From Marininema mesophilum (GTDB lineage Bacteria > Bacillota > Bacilli > Thermoactinomycetales > DSM-45169), in NCBI RefSeq assembly GCF_900106775.1, contig NZ_FNNQ01000011.1, forward strand, positions 1 through 64,000: a stretch of 64,000 nucleotides of DNA, in the 5' to 3' direction. How positions within the stretch are numbered: position 1 is the first letter of the stretch; every line of letters starts with the position of its first letter. Positions 42,295-50,815 of this stretch are shown piece after piece. A model generated the notes under the pieces. The model had not been told where the DNA came from, did not search any database, and worked only from the letters and a program-made list of their open reading frames with translations. Both the position numbers and the translations under genes were made by a program.

Positions 42295-43584
42295 GTGTAT
42301 ACGTATTTTCAGAACGCAGCAATTTTAAAGCAGTGGGGGGAAGATGCGGAGAAGAAGATTACTCCTATTCTCCGCCGGATTGAGAGGCAAGTGGATGAAC
42401 ATCAGTGGCGACTTCTTGTAGCTTATCGGCGAACAGGCGTTTCTGAAGCTCATTTGGCTTCATCAACAGGCTATGGGTATGATGACCTTGGACGTGAAGC
42501 CTTAGAATCGATCGTGGCGGAGGTTTTTGGTGCACAGTCGTGTCTTTTCCGTTCTCATATCACTTCAGGAACCCATGCCATCGCTGCCAGTTTATTTGGT
42601 ATCTTACGTCCAGGAGATGAACTCCTCTACATAACAGGAGCACCCTATGACACATTGCATCAAGTGATTGGTGATCGTGCGGATGGATCAGGATCTCTAA
42701 CGGACTATGGGATCGCCTATCAGGCCATTTCACTCACCTCCGATGGGAAGGTAGACTGGAGTGCAGTACAGGAGGCAGTAACCCCTCGCACCCGATGCAT
42801 CGCTATCCAACGCTCACGGGGATATGCAGAGAGAGCCTCTATTACCATCGATCAGATGGAAGCGATGATTACACAAGTACGCCAGATTTGCCCGAGTGCC
42901 GCTATATTTGTGGATAATTGTTATGGCGAGTTTGTAGAAGATCGTGAGCCCACCCATGTGGGAGCAGATCTAATCGCTGGTTCACTCATTAAAAACCCTG
43001 GTGGGGGATTGGCCAAGTCAGGCGGATACATTGCTGGTAAAAAGCAGTGGGTGGATCGTGCGGCTTCCCGGTTAGTAGCACCTGGCATATTAGCAGAGGG
43101 AGGAGCAAGCCATGGTTACCTGCGTGATTTTTACCAAGGCTTCTTTCTCGCACCTCATGTGGTAGGTGAGGCTTTAAAGGGAGCTGTATACGCAGCTGCC
43201 ATGTTGGAGGCAGCGGGTTTTAGCAGTACTCCGGGATGGAGCGATCCTCGAGCTGATATTATCCAACTGATACAATTTGGTAGTCCAGAACCATTGATCG
43301 ATTTTTGTCAGGGGATTCAGCAAGCATCCCCTGTAGATGCCCATGTTCGCCCAGAACCTTCTTCGATGCCAGGCTATGAAGATCCGGTGATCATGGCAGC
43401 TGGTACCTTTGTGCAGGGGGCGAGCATTGAGCTTTCTGCGGACGGGCCCCTTCGTCCACCCTATCGGGCCTATATGCAGGGGGGCCTGACGTATTCCCAT
43501 GTGAAAATTGGTATTTTGACTGCATTAGATCGCATGTTGACACGTAAGGCACATTCAAAAACTATTCTCTCAGAGCGTAGGTGA
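42295..43584 (+). CDS. ynbB: PLP-dependent methionine gamma-lyase family protein YnbB
   Basis: 429 residues of the YnbB/aluminium-resistance family. TGYGYDDLGRE and TSGTHAIAASLFGILRPGDELLY lie at the front. The PLP lysine is in LIAGSLIKNPGGGLAKSGGY, and DNCYGEF holds the cofactor-binding Asp. The true substrate is not known. GTG 42295 has a weak ribosome binding site. It sits between hflX and glnR as in B. subtilis. Confidence 0.88.
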   Translation: MYTYFQNAAILKQWGEDAEKKITPILRRIERQVDEHQWRLLVAYRRTGVSEAHLASSTGYGYDDLGREALESIVAEVFGAQSCLFRSHITSGTHAIAASLFGILRPGDELLYITGAPYDTLHQVIGDRADGSGSLTDYGIAYQAISLTSDGKVDWSAVQEAVTPRTRCIAIQRSRGYAERASITIDQMEAMITQVRQICPSAAIFVDNCYGEFVEDREPTHVGADLIAGSLIKNPGGGLAKSGGYIAGKKQWVDRAASRLVAPGILAEGGASHGYLRDFYQGFFLAPHVVGEALKGAVYAAAMLEAAGFSSTPGWSDPRADIIQLIQFGSPEPLIDFCQGIQQASPVDAHVRPEPSSMPGYEDPVIMAAGTFVQGASIELSADGPLRPPYRAYMQGGLTYSHVKIGILTALDRMLTRKAHSKTILSERR

Positions 43585-43594
43585 AAAACGAACA

Positions 43595-44071
43595 ATGGAT
43601 ATGTTTTGGTGGTCGATGGTCATCCTCCTCTTTGTTTTAGGTTTTGCAGGGTTATTTCTCCCTGTACTTCCGGATGCATTGCTATTGCTTGGCGGTTTTA
43701 TCCTTTATGATGTGGTGATTGGCAACGGGTCGTTTCCCCTCATCTTTTGGATTACTGCAGGGTTGATTACGGTCTTGATTATGATCGTTGATTATGTAGC
43801 AGGGGGGATTGCTGCACGCAAGTATGGTGGTTCCCGCGCATCTACGTGGGCGGCTATTGTAGGTGCTGTGGTAGGTCTTGTCATTGGGCCGATTGGTATG
43901 ATTATCGGTCCCTTTGTCGCGGTGGTTCTCGTGGAGATGCTACAGAAAAAAAGCTTTGAAGAAGCGATGAAAGTCGGTTTCGGCACCATGATCGGTTTTA
44001 TTGGGGGCGTATTGTTTAAAGGATTGCTGATGATTGCTTTGATAATCTGGTTTATTATTTTAGTTATGTAG
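43595..44071 (+). CDS. DUF456 family small membrane protein
   Basis: 158 residues, nearly all hydrophobic, with about four or five membrane helices and glycine-zipper-like stretches (GAVVGLVIGPIGMIIGPFVAVV), the usual DUF456 pattern. Function unknown. It starts 11 bases after ynbB, so it is likely cotranscribed. Hairpins follow. Confidence 0.75.
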   Translation: MDMFWWSMVILLFVLGFAGLFLPVLPDALLLLGGFILYDVVIGNGSFPLIFWITAGLITVLIMIVDYVAGGIAARKYGGSRASTWAAIVGAVVGLVIGPIGMIIGPFVAVVLVEMLQKKSFEEAMKVGFGTMIGFIGGVLFKGLLMIALIIWFIILVM

Positions 44072-44136
44072 CGAGAGGATGAATGAGTTTTTATATAAGA
44101 TGTAGGAAAACGAACGAAAGGTTTTCTCTACACCCT

Positions 44137-44165
44137 GGGTCATCCAATCGGATGGCCCTATCTAT
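44137..44165 (+). terminator. Probable terminator after the DUF456 gene
   Basis: GGGTCATCC (44137-44145)/GGATGGCCC (44150-44158) with loop AATC; only a weak T-rich tail. A second AAAAC/GTTTT hairpin precedes it (about 44100-44131). The rest of the gap before glnR shows the GlnR box and promoter listed separately. Confidence 0.5.
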
Positions 44166-44383
44166 TCTAGGCTGGGTTGAGTGACAGACGGACATTGCGG
44201 TCAACAGTATTCGATTAGAAACATATGGTTATCTAGACTTTAACATCATCAATTGAGAGACTACTTTGAAGAAATATGAGTGTAGGATTGATAAAACGCT
44301 TTGTAGAAGGCACACTGTAGAGGAAAGTCAAAGGTGTGTTGGATTTAATTGGGGAACATTAATAAGGCAGGTTTTATTTATTT

Positions 44384-44400
44384 TGTTAAATTTCCTTACA
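44384..44400. promoter_or_regulatory. GlnR box of glnRA
   Basis: TGTTAAATTTCCTTACA fits the GlnR/TnrA consensus TGTNA-N7-TNACA exactly. It ends 4 bases before the -35 hexamer, centred near -48, as for the upstream GlnR site of B. subtilis glnRA. Confidence 0.9.
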
Positions 44401-44404
44401 CCCG

Positions 44405-44433
44405 TTGACAATGAAACCTGACATGAATACAAT
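44405..44433 (+). promoter_or_regulatory. glnRA sigma-A promoter
   Basis: Perfect TTGACA (44405-44410), a 17-bp spacer and TACAAT (44428-44433), 38 bases before glnR. Confidence 0.85.
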
Positions 44434-44470
44434 GGGGACAGAAAGCGTGATTTGTGAGGAGGCACTGCTG

Positions 44471-44881
44471 ATGCGTGATGAGACTCGTCGTAACATGCCT
44501 CTCTTTTCAATGGGCACCGTGACAAAACTGACTGAACTCACCCCACGGCAAGTGCGATATTACGAACAACAAGGGTTGATTCGTCCCGCTCGCACAAATG
44601 GCAATCAGCGGCTTTTTTCGTTTAACGATGTCGATCGTCTGCTTCATGTGAAAACGCTGATGGAGAAGGGCGTCAACATTGCTGGCGTAAAAGAGATGCT
44701 ACAAAAAGAAGATCAAGGGGAGACAGTTTCCGCAGAAGTAGTCGAGGCTCAGCCGGTGAAAAAACCGGAAATTTCTGAGGCAGAACTGTACAAACTCTTA
44801 AAGAGGCAACTTGCTGATCCATCTGCTCGCTCCAATCAGAATCATCTACTGCGAGGTGAGTTATCTCGTTTCTTTCATTAG
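44471..44881 (+). CDS. glnR: Nitrogen repressor GlnR (MerR family)
   Basis: 136 residues. The MerR winged HTH reads FSMGTVTKLTELTPRQVRYYEQQGLIRPARTNGNQRLFS. The short C-terminal tail is the part through which feedback-inhibited glutamine synthetase controls GlnR. ATG 44471 follows GAGGAGGC (44456-44463). It is autoregulated through the box upstream and cotranscribed with glnA. Confidence 0.95.
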   Translation: MRDETRRNMPLFSMGTVTKLTELTPRQVRYYEQQGLIRPARTNGNQRLFSFNDVDRLLHVKTLMEKGVNIAGVKEMLQKEDQGETVSAEVVEAQPVKKPEISEAELYKLLKRQLADPSARSNQNHLLRGELSRFFH

Positions 44882-44937
44882 ATGTCGTAGTAGTAAACCA
44901 TTACGGAATGTACGAATTTGAAGGGAGATAGAAGTCC

Positions 44938-46275
44938 ATGTCAAAATTCACTAAAGAAGACATCCTGAAACAGGTCGAAGAACACAATGTAGAGTATATT
45001 CGTCTCCAATTTACTGATCTACTTGGTACGATCAAAAACGTGGAAATCCCAAAAGGTCAACTCTCTAAAGCGTTGGATAACAAGATGATGTTTGATGGAT
45101 CCTCCATTGAAGGTTTTGTGCGTATCGAAGAATCAGACATGTACCTATATCCTGACTTGGACAGCTGGATTGTTTATCCTTGGGGTGGAACAGAGGATTC
45201 TCGTGTAGCTGGGTTGATCTGTGATGTATATAATACAGACGGTGAACCCTTCTCTGGAGACCCTCGTGGTATCCTGAAAAAAGTCTTGAAAGAAGCAGAA
45301 GAGATGGGCTTTACTTCTTTCAACGTAGGGCCTGAGCCAGAATTCTTCCTCTTTAAAACCGATGCACAGGGTGAGCCGACCCTTGATCTAAACGATAAGG
45401 GAGGATACTTTGACTTAGCGCCACTCGATCTGGGTGAAAACTGCCGTCGTGATATCGTGGTAACCCTGGAGCGGATGGGCTTTGAGATGGAAGCTTCTCA
45501 CCATGAAGTGGCCCCTGGCCAGCATGAAATCGACTTTAAATATGCCAATGCCCTGACCGCTGCGGATAACATCCAGACCTTCAAATTAGTAGTGAAAAAC
45601 ATCGCTCGCCGTTATGGTTTGCACGCTACCTTTATGCCGAAACCTTTGTTCGGTGTAAACGGATCAGGTATGCACTGTCACCAATCGCTATTCCGCGGAA
45701 AAGAGAATGCTTTCTTTGAAGACAGTGATGAATTAGGTCTATCCGAGACCGCTCGCCAATACCTTGCAGGGGTCTTAAAGCATGCGAAAGCCTTTACCGC
45801 TTTGACCAACCCGCTTATAAACTCCTATAAGCGTTTGGTACCTGGCTACGAAGCTCCTTGCTACGTTGCTTGGTCTCCGAAAAACCGTAGTCCGCTTGTC
45901 CGCGTTCCGGCTTCCCGTGGTGTCTCTACCCGGATCGAGGTTCGTAGTCCAGACCCGGCAGCTAACCCATACCTTGCTTTAGCAGTTATGCTCAAAGCGG
46001 GTCTCGATGGTATTAAAAACAAATTGGAAGTTCCAAAAGAAACCGATCGTAACATCTACATCATGGACGAAGAAGAGCGGAAAGCCGCAGGGATTGAAAG
46101 CTTGCCTTCTTCCTTGAAAGAGGCTCTCGATGAGCTAGCGAAAAACGAAGTAATCCGCGAAGCTCTTGGTGAGCATGCCGTAGAACACTTCCTCGAAGCA
46201 AAAGAGATTGAATGGGATATGTTCCGGACTCAAGTTCATCCTTGGGAACGTGACCAATATATGACCTTCTATTAA
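44938..46275 (+). CDS. glnA: Glutamine synthetase, type I-alpha
   Basis: 445 residues. Active-site segments: FDGSSIEGF, GPEPEFFLF, NGSGMHCHQS, NPLINSYKRLVPGYEAPCYV (the Glu-flap region) and RVPASRG. The length and C-terminus (WERDQYMTFY) fit the feedback-inhibited Bacillota form that also acts as the nitrogen sensor for GlnR and TnrA. AAGGGAGAT precedes the ATG. Confidence 0.98.
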   Translation: MSKFTKEDILKQVEEHNVEYIRLQFTDLLGTIKNVEIPKGQLSKALDNKMMFDGSSIEGFVRIEESDMYLYPDLDSWIVYPWGGTEDSRVAGLICDVYNTDGEPFSGDPRGILKKVLKEAEEMGFTSFNVGPEPEFFLFKTDAQGEPTLDLNDKGGYFDLAPLDLGENCRRDIVVTLERMGFEMEASHHEVAPGQHEIDFKYANALTAADNIQTFKLVVKNIARRYGLHATFMPKPLFGVNGSGMHCHQSLFRGKENAFFEDSDELGLSETARQYLAGVLKHAKAFTALTNPLINSYKRLVPGYEAPCYVAWSPKNRSPLVRVPASRGVSTRIEVRSPDPAANPYLALAVMLKAGLDGIKNKLEVPKETDRNIYIMDEEERKAAGIESLPSSLKEALDELAKNEVIREALGEHAVEHFLEAKEIEWDMFRTQVHPWERDQYMTFY

Positions 46276-46290
46276 GTCGAAGGGTTGTAA

Positions 46291-46320
46291 AAGCCGACGC
46301 CTAGTGCGTCGGCTTTTTTT
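46291..46320 (+). terminator. Rho-independent terminator after glnA
   Basis: AAGCCGACGC (46291-46300)/GCGTCGGCTT (46306-46315) plus a T run; it can also serve the convergent GNAT gene. Confidence 0.85.
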
Positions 46321-46337
46321 ATTGCCTAAAATAACTA

Positions 46338-46865
46338 TTATACTAGTCGCTCCATTTTAATTAGCCGTTTCATCACACCAGAAGCTAATTGCCTTTCAAC
46401 GGTTTCAAAGGGGACAAATCCGAGGGTTTGCCAAAAGGTTTGAGCCGGTTGGTTTTCTTCAAAAACAGCAATCCGAAGAGACTGCCAAGAGGTGGTCTCT
46501 TTTGCATAATGGATAAATCCTTTTACCACCTCATGGCCAACCCCTTTGCGCTGTTCGTCGCCGTGAATGATGAGTAGACCCAACCAGGGAAATTGGTCCA
46601 GGGGATGCTCCTCAAGCCATTCTACGATCCCGATGGCTTTATCCTCTTTTTTACGATGGATAGCGGCTAAATGTCTACCGGGTGTTGAAGTTGCCATTTG
46701 CCAATCGCGTTCTATCATCGATAGATCATAATGGCCCGATTGCTCTCCCTCCCACTCCACGTAGGTAGGATTACTCTGGTAAATAGGAAGGAGAGTAGGT
46801 AGATCGGAAGCCTCTACTTTGCGTACTTGGAGACGAGGTGTATTAAATCCTTTTGCCTGCATCAT
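46338..46865 (-). CDS. GNAT family N-acetyltransferase
   Basis: 175 residues. The acetyl-CoA motif A is seen as LLIIHGDEQRKGVGHEVVKGF, and the C-terminal motif B as VFEENQPAQTFWQTLGF. Substrate unknown. It overlaps the upstream ArsR/DUF2087 gene by 4 bases, so the two form a small operon read leftwards, and may be controlled by that regulator. Confidence 0.85.
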   Translation of the reverse strand: MMQAKGFNTPRLQVRKVEASDLPTLLPIYQSNPTYVEWEGEQSGHYDLSMIERDWQMATSTPGRHLAAIHRKKEDKAIGIVEWLEEHPLDQFPWLGLLIIHGDEQRKGVGHEVVKGFIHYAKETTSWQSLRIAVFEENQPAQTFWQTLGFVPFETVERQLASGVMKRLIKMERLV

Positions 46866-47458
46866 GAGCCTGTTTCCTCAGGTGTAGGCCACATTTCAAC
46901 AGGGTTTAGCTCGTAAACCCCCTTATCTCGATACATAAATTGATGCATGATTAATTCCCGGCGTAGTGTAGCGAAATCATCGTGAAAGCGTTGAATCATC
47001 TGGTTGATTTCTTTTTCAGGATACTTTTGACCATGGGTAAAAGCAGTAGCAACATGTTGTAGAATGGCAATTCGTTTTTTGCGTTGGGCAGGAATACTTC
47101 TCAAGCGACCCTCAGGTGTCAAGAAGTTGCGCAGTATGGAATCATTGTAATTTTGATTTACATTCGTGTGTTTCATGTTGGCGTCCTCCTCTTTAAGAAG
47201 AGAGTGAAGGGATAGGGACTTTTGCTCTAACTCTTGTCGTTTTAAATGAAAATAGATCGTATTTCTCTCCCGTCTCTCTGTTACCAGTCCTGCTTCTCGT
47301 AATTTGGTCATGTGATGTGTGATCGTTGGTGGCTTCAGGCCCAACTTTCCAGCGATTGCTTGACCGTGGAGGGGAGAGTGGGAGAGCAAGATGAGGATGC
47401 GTAGACGAGTAGGATCGGCTAATGCTTTGTGAAAGTCAATTAAGCGATTTAATTGCAT
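46862..47458 (-). CDS. ArsR-type HTH regulator fused to DUF2087
   Basis: 198 residues. Residues 1-90 are an ArsR-type winged HTH (FHKALADPTRLRILILL; KPPTITHHMTKLREAGLV). The C-terminal part (TPEGRLRSIPAQRKKRIAIL ... YRDKGVYELNP) is a DUF2087 domain. No CxC metal site is visible. ATG 47458 has AAAGGAGGT upstream on the minus strand; an upstream in-frame ATG at 47548 would add a non-conserved stretch. Probably an autoregulator of the regulator-acetyltransferase pair. Confidence 0.85.
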   Translation of the reverse strand: MQLNRLIDFHKALADPTRLRILILLSHSPLHGQAIAGKLGLKPPTITHHMTKLREAGLVTERRERNTIYFHLKRQELEQKSLSLHSLLKEEDANMKHTNVNQNYNDSILRNFLTPEGRLRSIPAQRKKRIAILQHVATAFTHGQKYPEKEINQMIQRFHDDFATLRRELIMHQFMYRDKGVYELNPVEMWPTPEETGS

Positions 47459-47557
47459 GAAAGGTGACCTCCTTTTAAGGGGGAATTGAAATAATAATTT
47501 GCCAATTAGTTGAGAGTATCCACGCGGATGAGCAAGGTCGACCAGCAACGGTTTAAT

Positions 47558-47593
47558 AATTCGATATATATCTAATTAGATATATATCGAATT
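47558..47593. promoter_or_regulatory. 36-bp perfect palindrome upstream of the ArsR/DUF2087 gene
   Basis: The 18-bp half AATTCGATATATATCTAA pairs perfectly with the other half with no spacer. It lies 100 bases upstream of the regulator start in a 340-base divergent gap. ArsR-family dimers bind AT-rich inverted repeats, so this is the likely operator. The rest of the gap is AT-rich with no further clear signal. Confidence 0.7.
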
Positions 47594-47798
47594 TAAGGAT
47601 CGGTGTCAAGTGGGTTACCCGCGGATTAAGGGAATATTGTTTACCGTTTACTCATGGCATTGCTTTTATCAATGGAGTAGGCCTACAACTGAACCTCCTT
47701 ATTTAATCATATGAAGGGGGCGATAATTGATAAAATGTTACTCTTTATATGCTTTTTATTTTCTTATATAATTATAAAAAAATAGTTGAGGTGATAGA

Positions 47799-48398
47799 AT
47801 GGAAATTCTATTAATACGTCATGGGGAATCGGAAGATGACATTCTCGGTGTTCACAGCAATGATCACTCGCTAACACCGAAGGGGGTGGAGCAGGCTTAT
47901 TTAATGGCTAATCGGGTGAAAAGTAAATTTCCTCCTGATTTTGTTTGGTCTAGTACGTTGAAAAGAGCGAGTAAAACCGCTGAAATATTAGCGGAGACTA
48001 CGACTAGTCCCTTGCAATACTTGGATGACCTTAGGGAAATCCAAAATGGCAGCTTAAAAGGGAAATTGATTTCAGAGGTGGGGTATCCGGTGGATCTTAA
48101 GCCCTATGAGAAGTTAGGTGGGAGTGGGGAAAGTAAGATTGAGTTTCGGGCTAGAGGTGAGCGGGTTCTCTCGTTAATTTTGGACAAAAGTCAATCGTAC
48201 CAACGGATAGCTATTGTTTCCCATGGTGGGATGATATCGATGCTGATGCAGAGCCTTCTGAACTTGCCAATGATGAATAATAATGTTTTTTTTATTACAG
48301 GAAACACCGGTATTCATTTGTTGGAATTAAGTGATAATCGTCAATTCATTCATTTGATGAACAGTATGACGCATTTAGAACATCTAACTATTATTTGA
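47799..48398 (+). CDS. Histidine phosphatase family protein
   Basis: 199 residues. The catalytic motif LIRHGES is at residues 5-11, and the second histidine is in VSHGGMISML. Phosphoglycerate-mutase-like fold; could be a small-molecule phosphatase or mutase, substrate unknown. ATG 47799 follows TTGAGGTGA. Its upstream region is AT-rich. Divergent to the ArsR/DUF2087-GNAT pair. Confidence 0.85.
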   Translation: MEILLIRHGESEDDILGVHSNDHSLTPKGVEQAYLMANRVKSKFPPDFVWSSTLKRASKTAEILAETTTSPLQYLDDLREIQNGSLKGKLISEVGYPVDLKPYEKLGGSGESKIEFRARGERVLSLILDKSQSYQRIAIVSHGGMISMLMQSLLNLPMMNNNVFFITGNTGIHLLELSDNRQFIHLMNSMTHLEHLTII

Positions 48399-48410
48399 TT
48401 AATAAGAAAG

Positions 48411-48430
48411 AAGCGTTTACGCAAACGCCT
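48411..48430 (+). terminator. Weak terminator after the histidine phosphatase gene
   Basis: AAGCGTTT (48411-48418)/AAACGCCT (48423-48430) with loop ACGC; the T tract is short. Confidence 0.4.
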
Positions 48431-48566
48431 CTTAGAATCGAAGCAGTCATTAGACATAGTAAAGACCCATTTCTGAGAGACATCTTACGAACCGGCATTG
48501 AACGTTGACGGGCTAACGACAGAGGGATATAATGGATAAGTCAAAAATGGGGATGGAGGAATCGAC

Positions 48567-49856
48567 GTGCTAACCCATATTAAACAGGTCGCGAATCATG
48601 TCGGTGAGTCAGTAAGACTTGGGGCATGGCTTTACAATAAACGTTCCAGTGGGAAGATTCAGTTCCTGCAACTGCGGGATGGGACAGGGTACATACAAGG
48701 TGTTCTTTTGAAGAAGAATGTAAGCCCTGAGGTTTGGGAGCAAGCAACAACCCTCACCCAGGAAAGCTCTCTTTATGTAGATGGTACGATTCGGGCAGAT
48801 GATCGTGCTCCAAGTGGTTATGAAATGGATGTAACTGGGATTGAAGTAATCCAGGAAGCGGAGGAATACCCGATTTCCTTGAAGGAGCACGGTGTGGAGT
48901 TTCTGATGGACAAGCGCCATCTTTGGATTCGTTCACGTCGACAAGCAGCGATTCTTCGCATTCGCTCGGTGATCATCTCTGCAATCCAAGATTGGCTAAA
49001 TGGGCAAGGGTTTACCCTGGTGGATCCTCCCGTTCTCACCCCTTCTTCCTGTGAAGGGACAACTAATCTCTTTCACACAAAATACTTTGATGAAGATGCT
49101 TATCTAACGCAGAGTGGTCAGCTATATATGGAGGCCGCTGCGATGGCATTGGGCCGTGTCTACTCCTTTGGCCCAACCTTCCGGGCAGAGAAATCAAAAA
49201 CGCGTCGTCATTTAATCGAATTCTGGATGATTGAGCCTGAGATGGCCTTTGTCGAACATGAAGAAAGCCTACAGATTCAAGAGTCGATGCTATCTCACGT
49301 CGTAAATCATGTGCTGAAATCATGTAAAACCGAACTTGAAATCCTGGAGCGAGATACATCCAAGCTTGAAAAAGTGACAGGTTCCTTGCCGCGGATTACC
49401 TATGATGAAGCGGTGGAGTTACTGAACCGCGAGGGGATGGAGTTTACATGGGGGGATGACTTTGGTGCGCCCCATGAAACGAAAATCGCGGAGAGTTTTG
49501 ATCAGCCCGTTTTTATCACTCATTATCCGACGCAAATCAAGGCTTTCTATATGAAGCCGGATCCTACACGTCCTGAAGTGGCACTCTGTGCAGATTTGAT
49601 CGCTCCTGAGGGGTATGGGGAGATTATCGGAGGAAGTCAGCGGATCGATGATCCTAAGTTGATGGCAGAACGCTTTAATGAGCATGAGCTATCCCAGGAG
49701 GACTATGCTTGGTATCTCGACTTGCGCAAATATGGGACGGTTCCTCATTCTGGTTTTGGCCTAGGATTAGAGCGGACAGTCGCTTGGATTTGCGGCCTGG
49801 ATCACGTACGAGAAACGATTCCTTTCCCACGGATGTTGAATCGGCTCTATCCATAA
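48567..49856 (+). CDS. asnS: Asparagine-tRNA ligase
   Basis: 429 residues, class IIb. The N-terminal OB-fold anticodon domain spans about 1-110. Motif 2 is FRAEKSKTRRHLIEFWMIEPEMAF and motif 3 GFGLGLERTVAWICG. AsnS rather than AspS by length (no bacterial AspS insertion) and by the asnS-dnaD order known in Bacillota. GTG 48567 follows GGAGG. The 168-base gap upstream has no T-box features. Confidence 0.93.
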   Translation: MLTHIKQVANHVGESVRLGAWLYNKRSSGKIQFLQLRDGTGYIQGVLLKKNVSPEVWEQATTLTQESSLYVDGTIRADDRAPSGYEMDVTGIEVIQEAEEYPISLKEHGVEFLMDKRHLWIRSRRQAAILRIRSVIISAIQDWLNGQGFTLVDPPVLTPSSCEGTTNLFHTKYFDEDAYLTQSGQLYMEAAAMALGRVYSFGPTFRAEKSKTRRHLIEFWMIEPEMAFVEHEESLQIQESMLSHVVNHVLKSCKTELEILERDTSKLEKVTGSLPRITYDEAVELLNREGMEFTWGDDFGAPHETKIAESFDQPVFITHYPTQIKAFYMKPDPTRPEVALCADLIAPEGYGEIIGGSQRIDDPKLMAERFNEHELSQEDYAWYLDLRKYGTVPHSGFGLGLERTVAWICGLDHVRETIPFPRMLNRLYP

Positions 49857-49883
49857 AGTGAATGTGATTACGAGTAAACGAGG

Positions 49884-49919
49884 AAAGAAAGCATCGGGGA
49901 ATCACCGATGCTTTCTTTA
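49884..49919 (+). terminator. Rho-independent terminator after asnS
   Basis: 14-bp perfect arms AAAGAAAGCATCGG (49884-49897)/CCGATGCTTTCTTT (49905-49918). Confidence 0.8.
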
Positions 49920-49972
49920 TTTCAAGTCTATTTTTTCATGGGGGCGGTTGATATAGTGGGGAGGAGAGGTGG

Positions 49973-50710
49973 ATGGACATGGATCGAAAACTATCACCCC
50001 ACGCAGCTCTTGTTCATGGTCTGAGCAAAGGTGCAATAGCGATCCCTGTGATGTTGTTCACAGAGTATAAGCACCTGGGTTTGACAGAGGGTCAGGTGAT
50101 GTTACTTATCCATATCATGGCCTTCCAAGAAAAAGAGGGAGTGTCCTTCCCTACTGTTAGTCAATTGGAGTGTCGGATGAGTGTTTCAGGGGATGAGATC
50201 GTTCGCTGGCTACAAACCCTTGTTCAGGGTGGATTCATAGGGATCGAGGAGTCTGTGGATGAGAAGGGGTTACGTAGTGAGCGTTACTCTACTGCGCCGT
50301 TGTTACAGCAATTAGCAGCCTCTTCCCTTGGTAGGGAGGGAGAGAAAGCAGATAAAGGAATGGAAAAAGCTTATGATAATCTATTCCAGTTGTTTGAAAG
50401 GGAATGTGGTCGACCATTATCCCCAGTAGAATGTGAGACTCTTACCCAGTGGTTGGATGTTGATGGACATAGTGAAGAACTCATTGTAGCTGCTCTGCGC
50501 GAAGCGGTTTTTGTAGGGAAGCCGAACGTTCGTTATATTGACCGTATATTATTAGAGTGGGAACGGAATCAGGTTCGCTCCCCCGAAGAAGCAGTAGAGT
50601 TTTCCCGGCGTTTTCGTCAGCAGGGGATTCTTTACCAAACGAAGTCTGAGGAAATGGATGAAGGTGTCGATTCCTTCTCATTTTACAATTGGGTGAATCA
50701 AAGTAGTTGA
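49973..50710 (+). CDS. dnaD: DnaD-like replication initiation protein
   Basis: 245 residues. An N-terminal winged-helix DDBH1 domain (residues about 20-100, LTEGQVMLLIHIMAFQEKEG) and a C-terminal DDBH2 domain (about 125-195) with the IDRILLEWERN motif (YxxxIxxxW-type). DnaD helps load the replicative helicase after DnaA. It sits downstream of asnS as in B. subtilis; nth is not next to it here. Confidence 0.88.
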   Translation: MDMDRKLSPHAALVHGLSKGAIAIPVMLFTEYKHLGLTEGQVMLLIHIMAFQEKEGVSFPTVSQLECRMSVSGDEIVRWLQTLVQGGFIGIEESVDEKGLRSERYSTAPLLQQLAASSLGREGEKADKGMEKAYDNLFQLFERECGRPLSPVECETLTQWLDVDGHSEELIVAALREAVFVGKPNVRYIDRILLEWERNQVRSPEEAVEFSRRFRQQGILYQTKSEEMDEGVDSFSFYNWVNQSS

Positions 50711-50720
50711 TGTGGTGGAT

Positions 50721-50746
50721 GGGAGCTAGGCTCCCGTCTATTTTTA
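50721..50746 (+). terminator. Rho-independent terminator after dnaD
   Basis: GGGAGC (50721-50726)/GCTCCC (50730-50735) and GTCTATTTTT. Confidence 0.7.
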
Positions 50747-50815
50747 TGTAGGGGGGGCAAGTGACTAGGTCCCAATCTTTCCTTGGCATACATTGAAGGG
50801 AGAGGAGGGGCTCAG

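Noticed and set aside
48399..48566. T-box leader for asnS
   Set aside because: The gap is only 168 bases and shows neither the T-box sequence nor an antiterminator/terminator pair.
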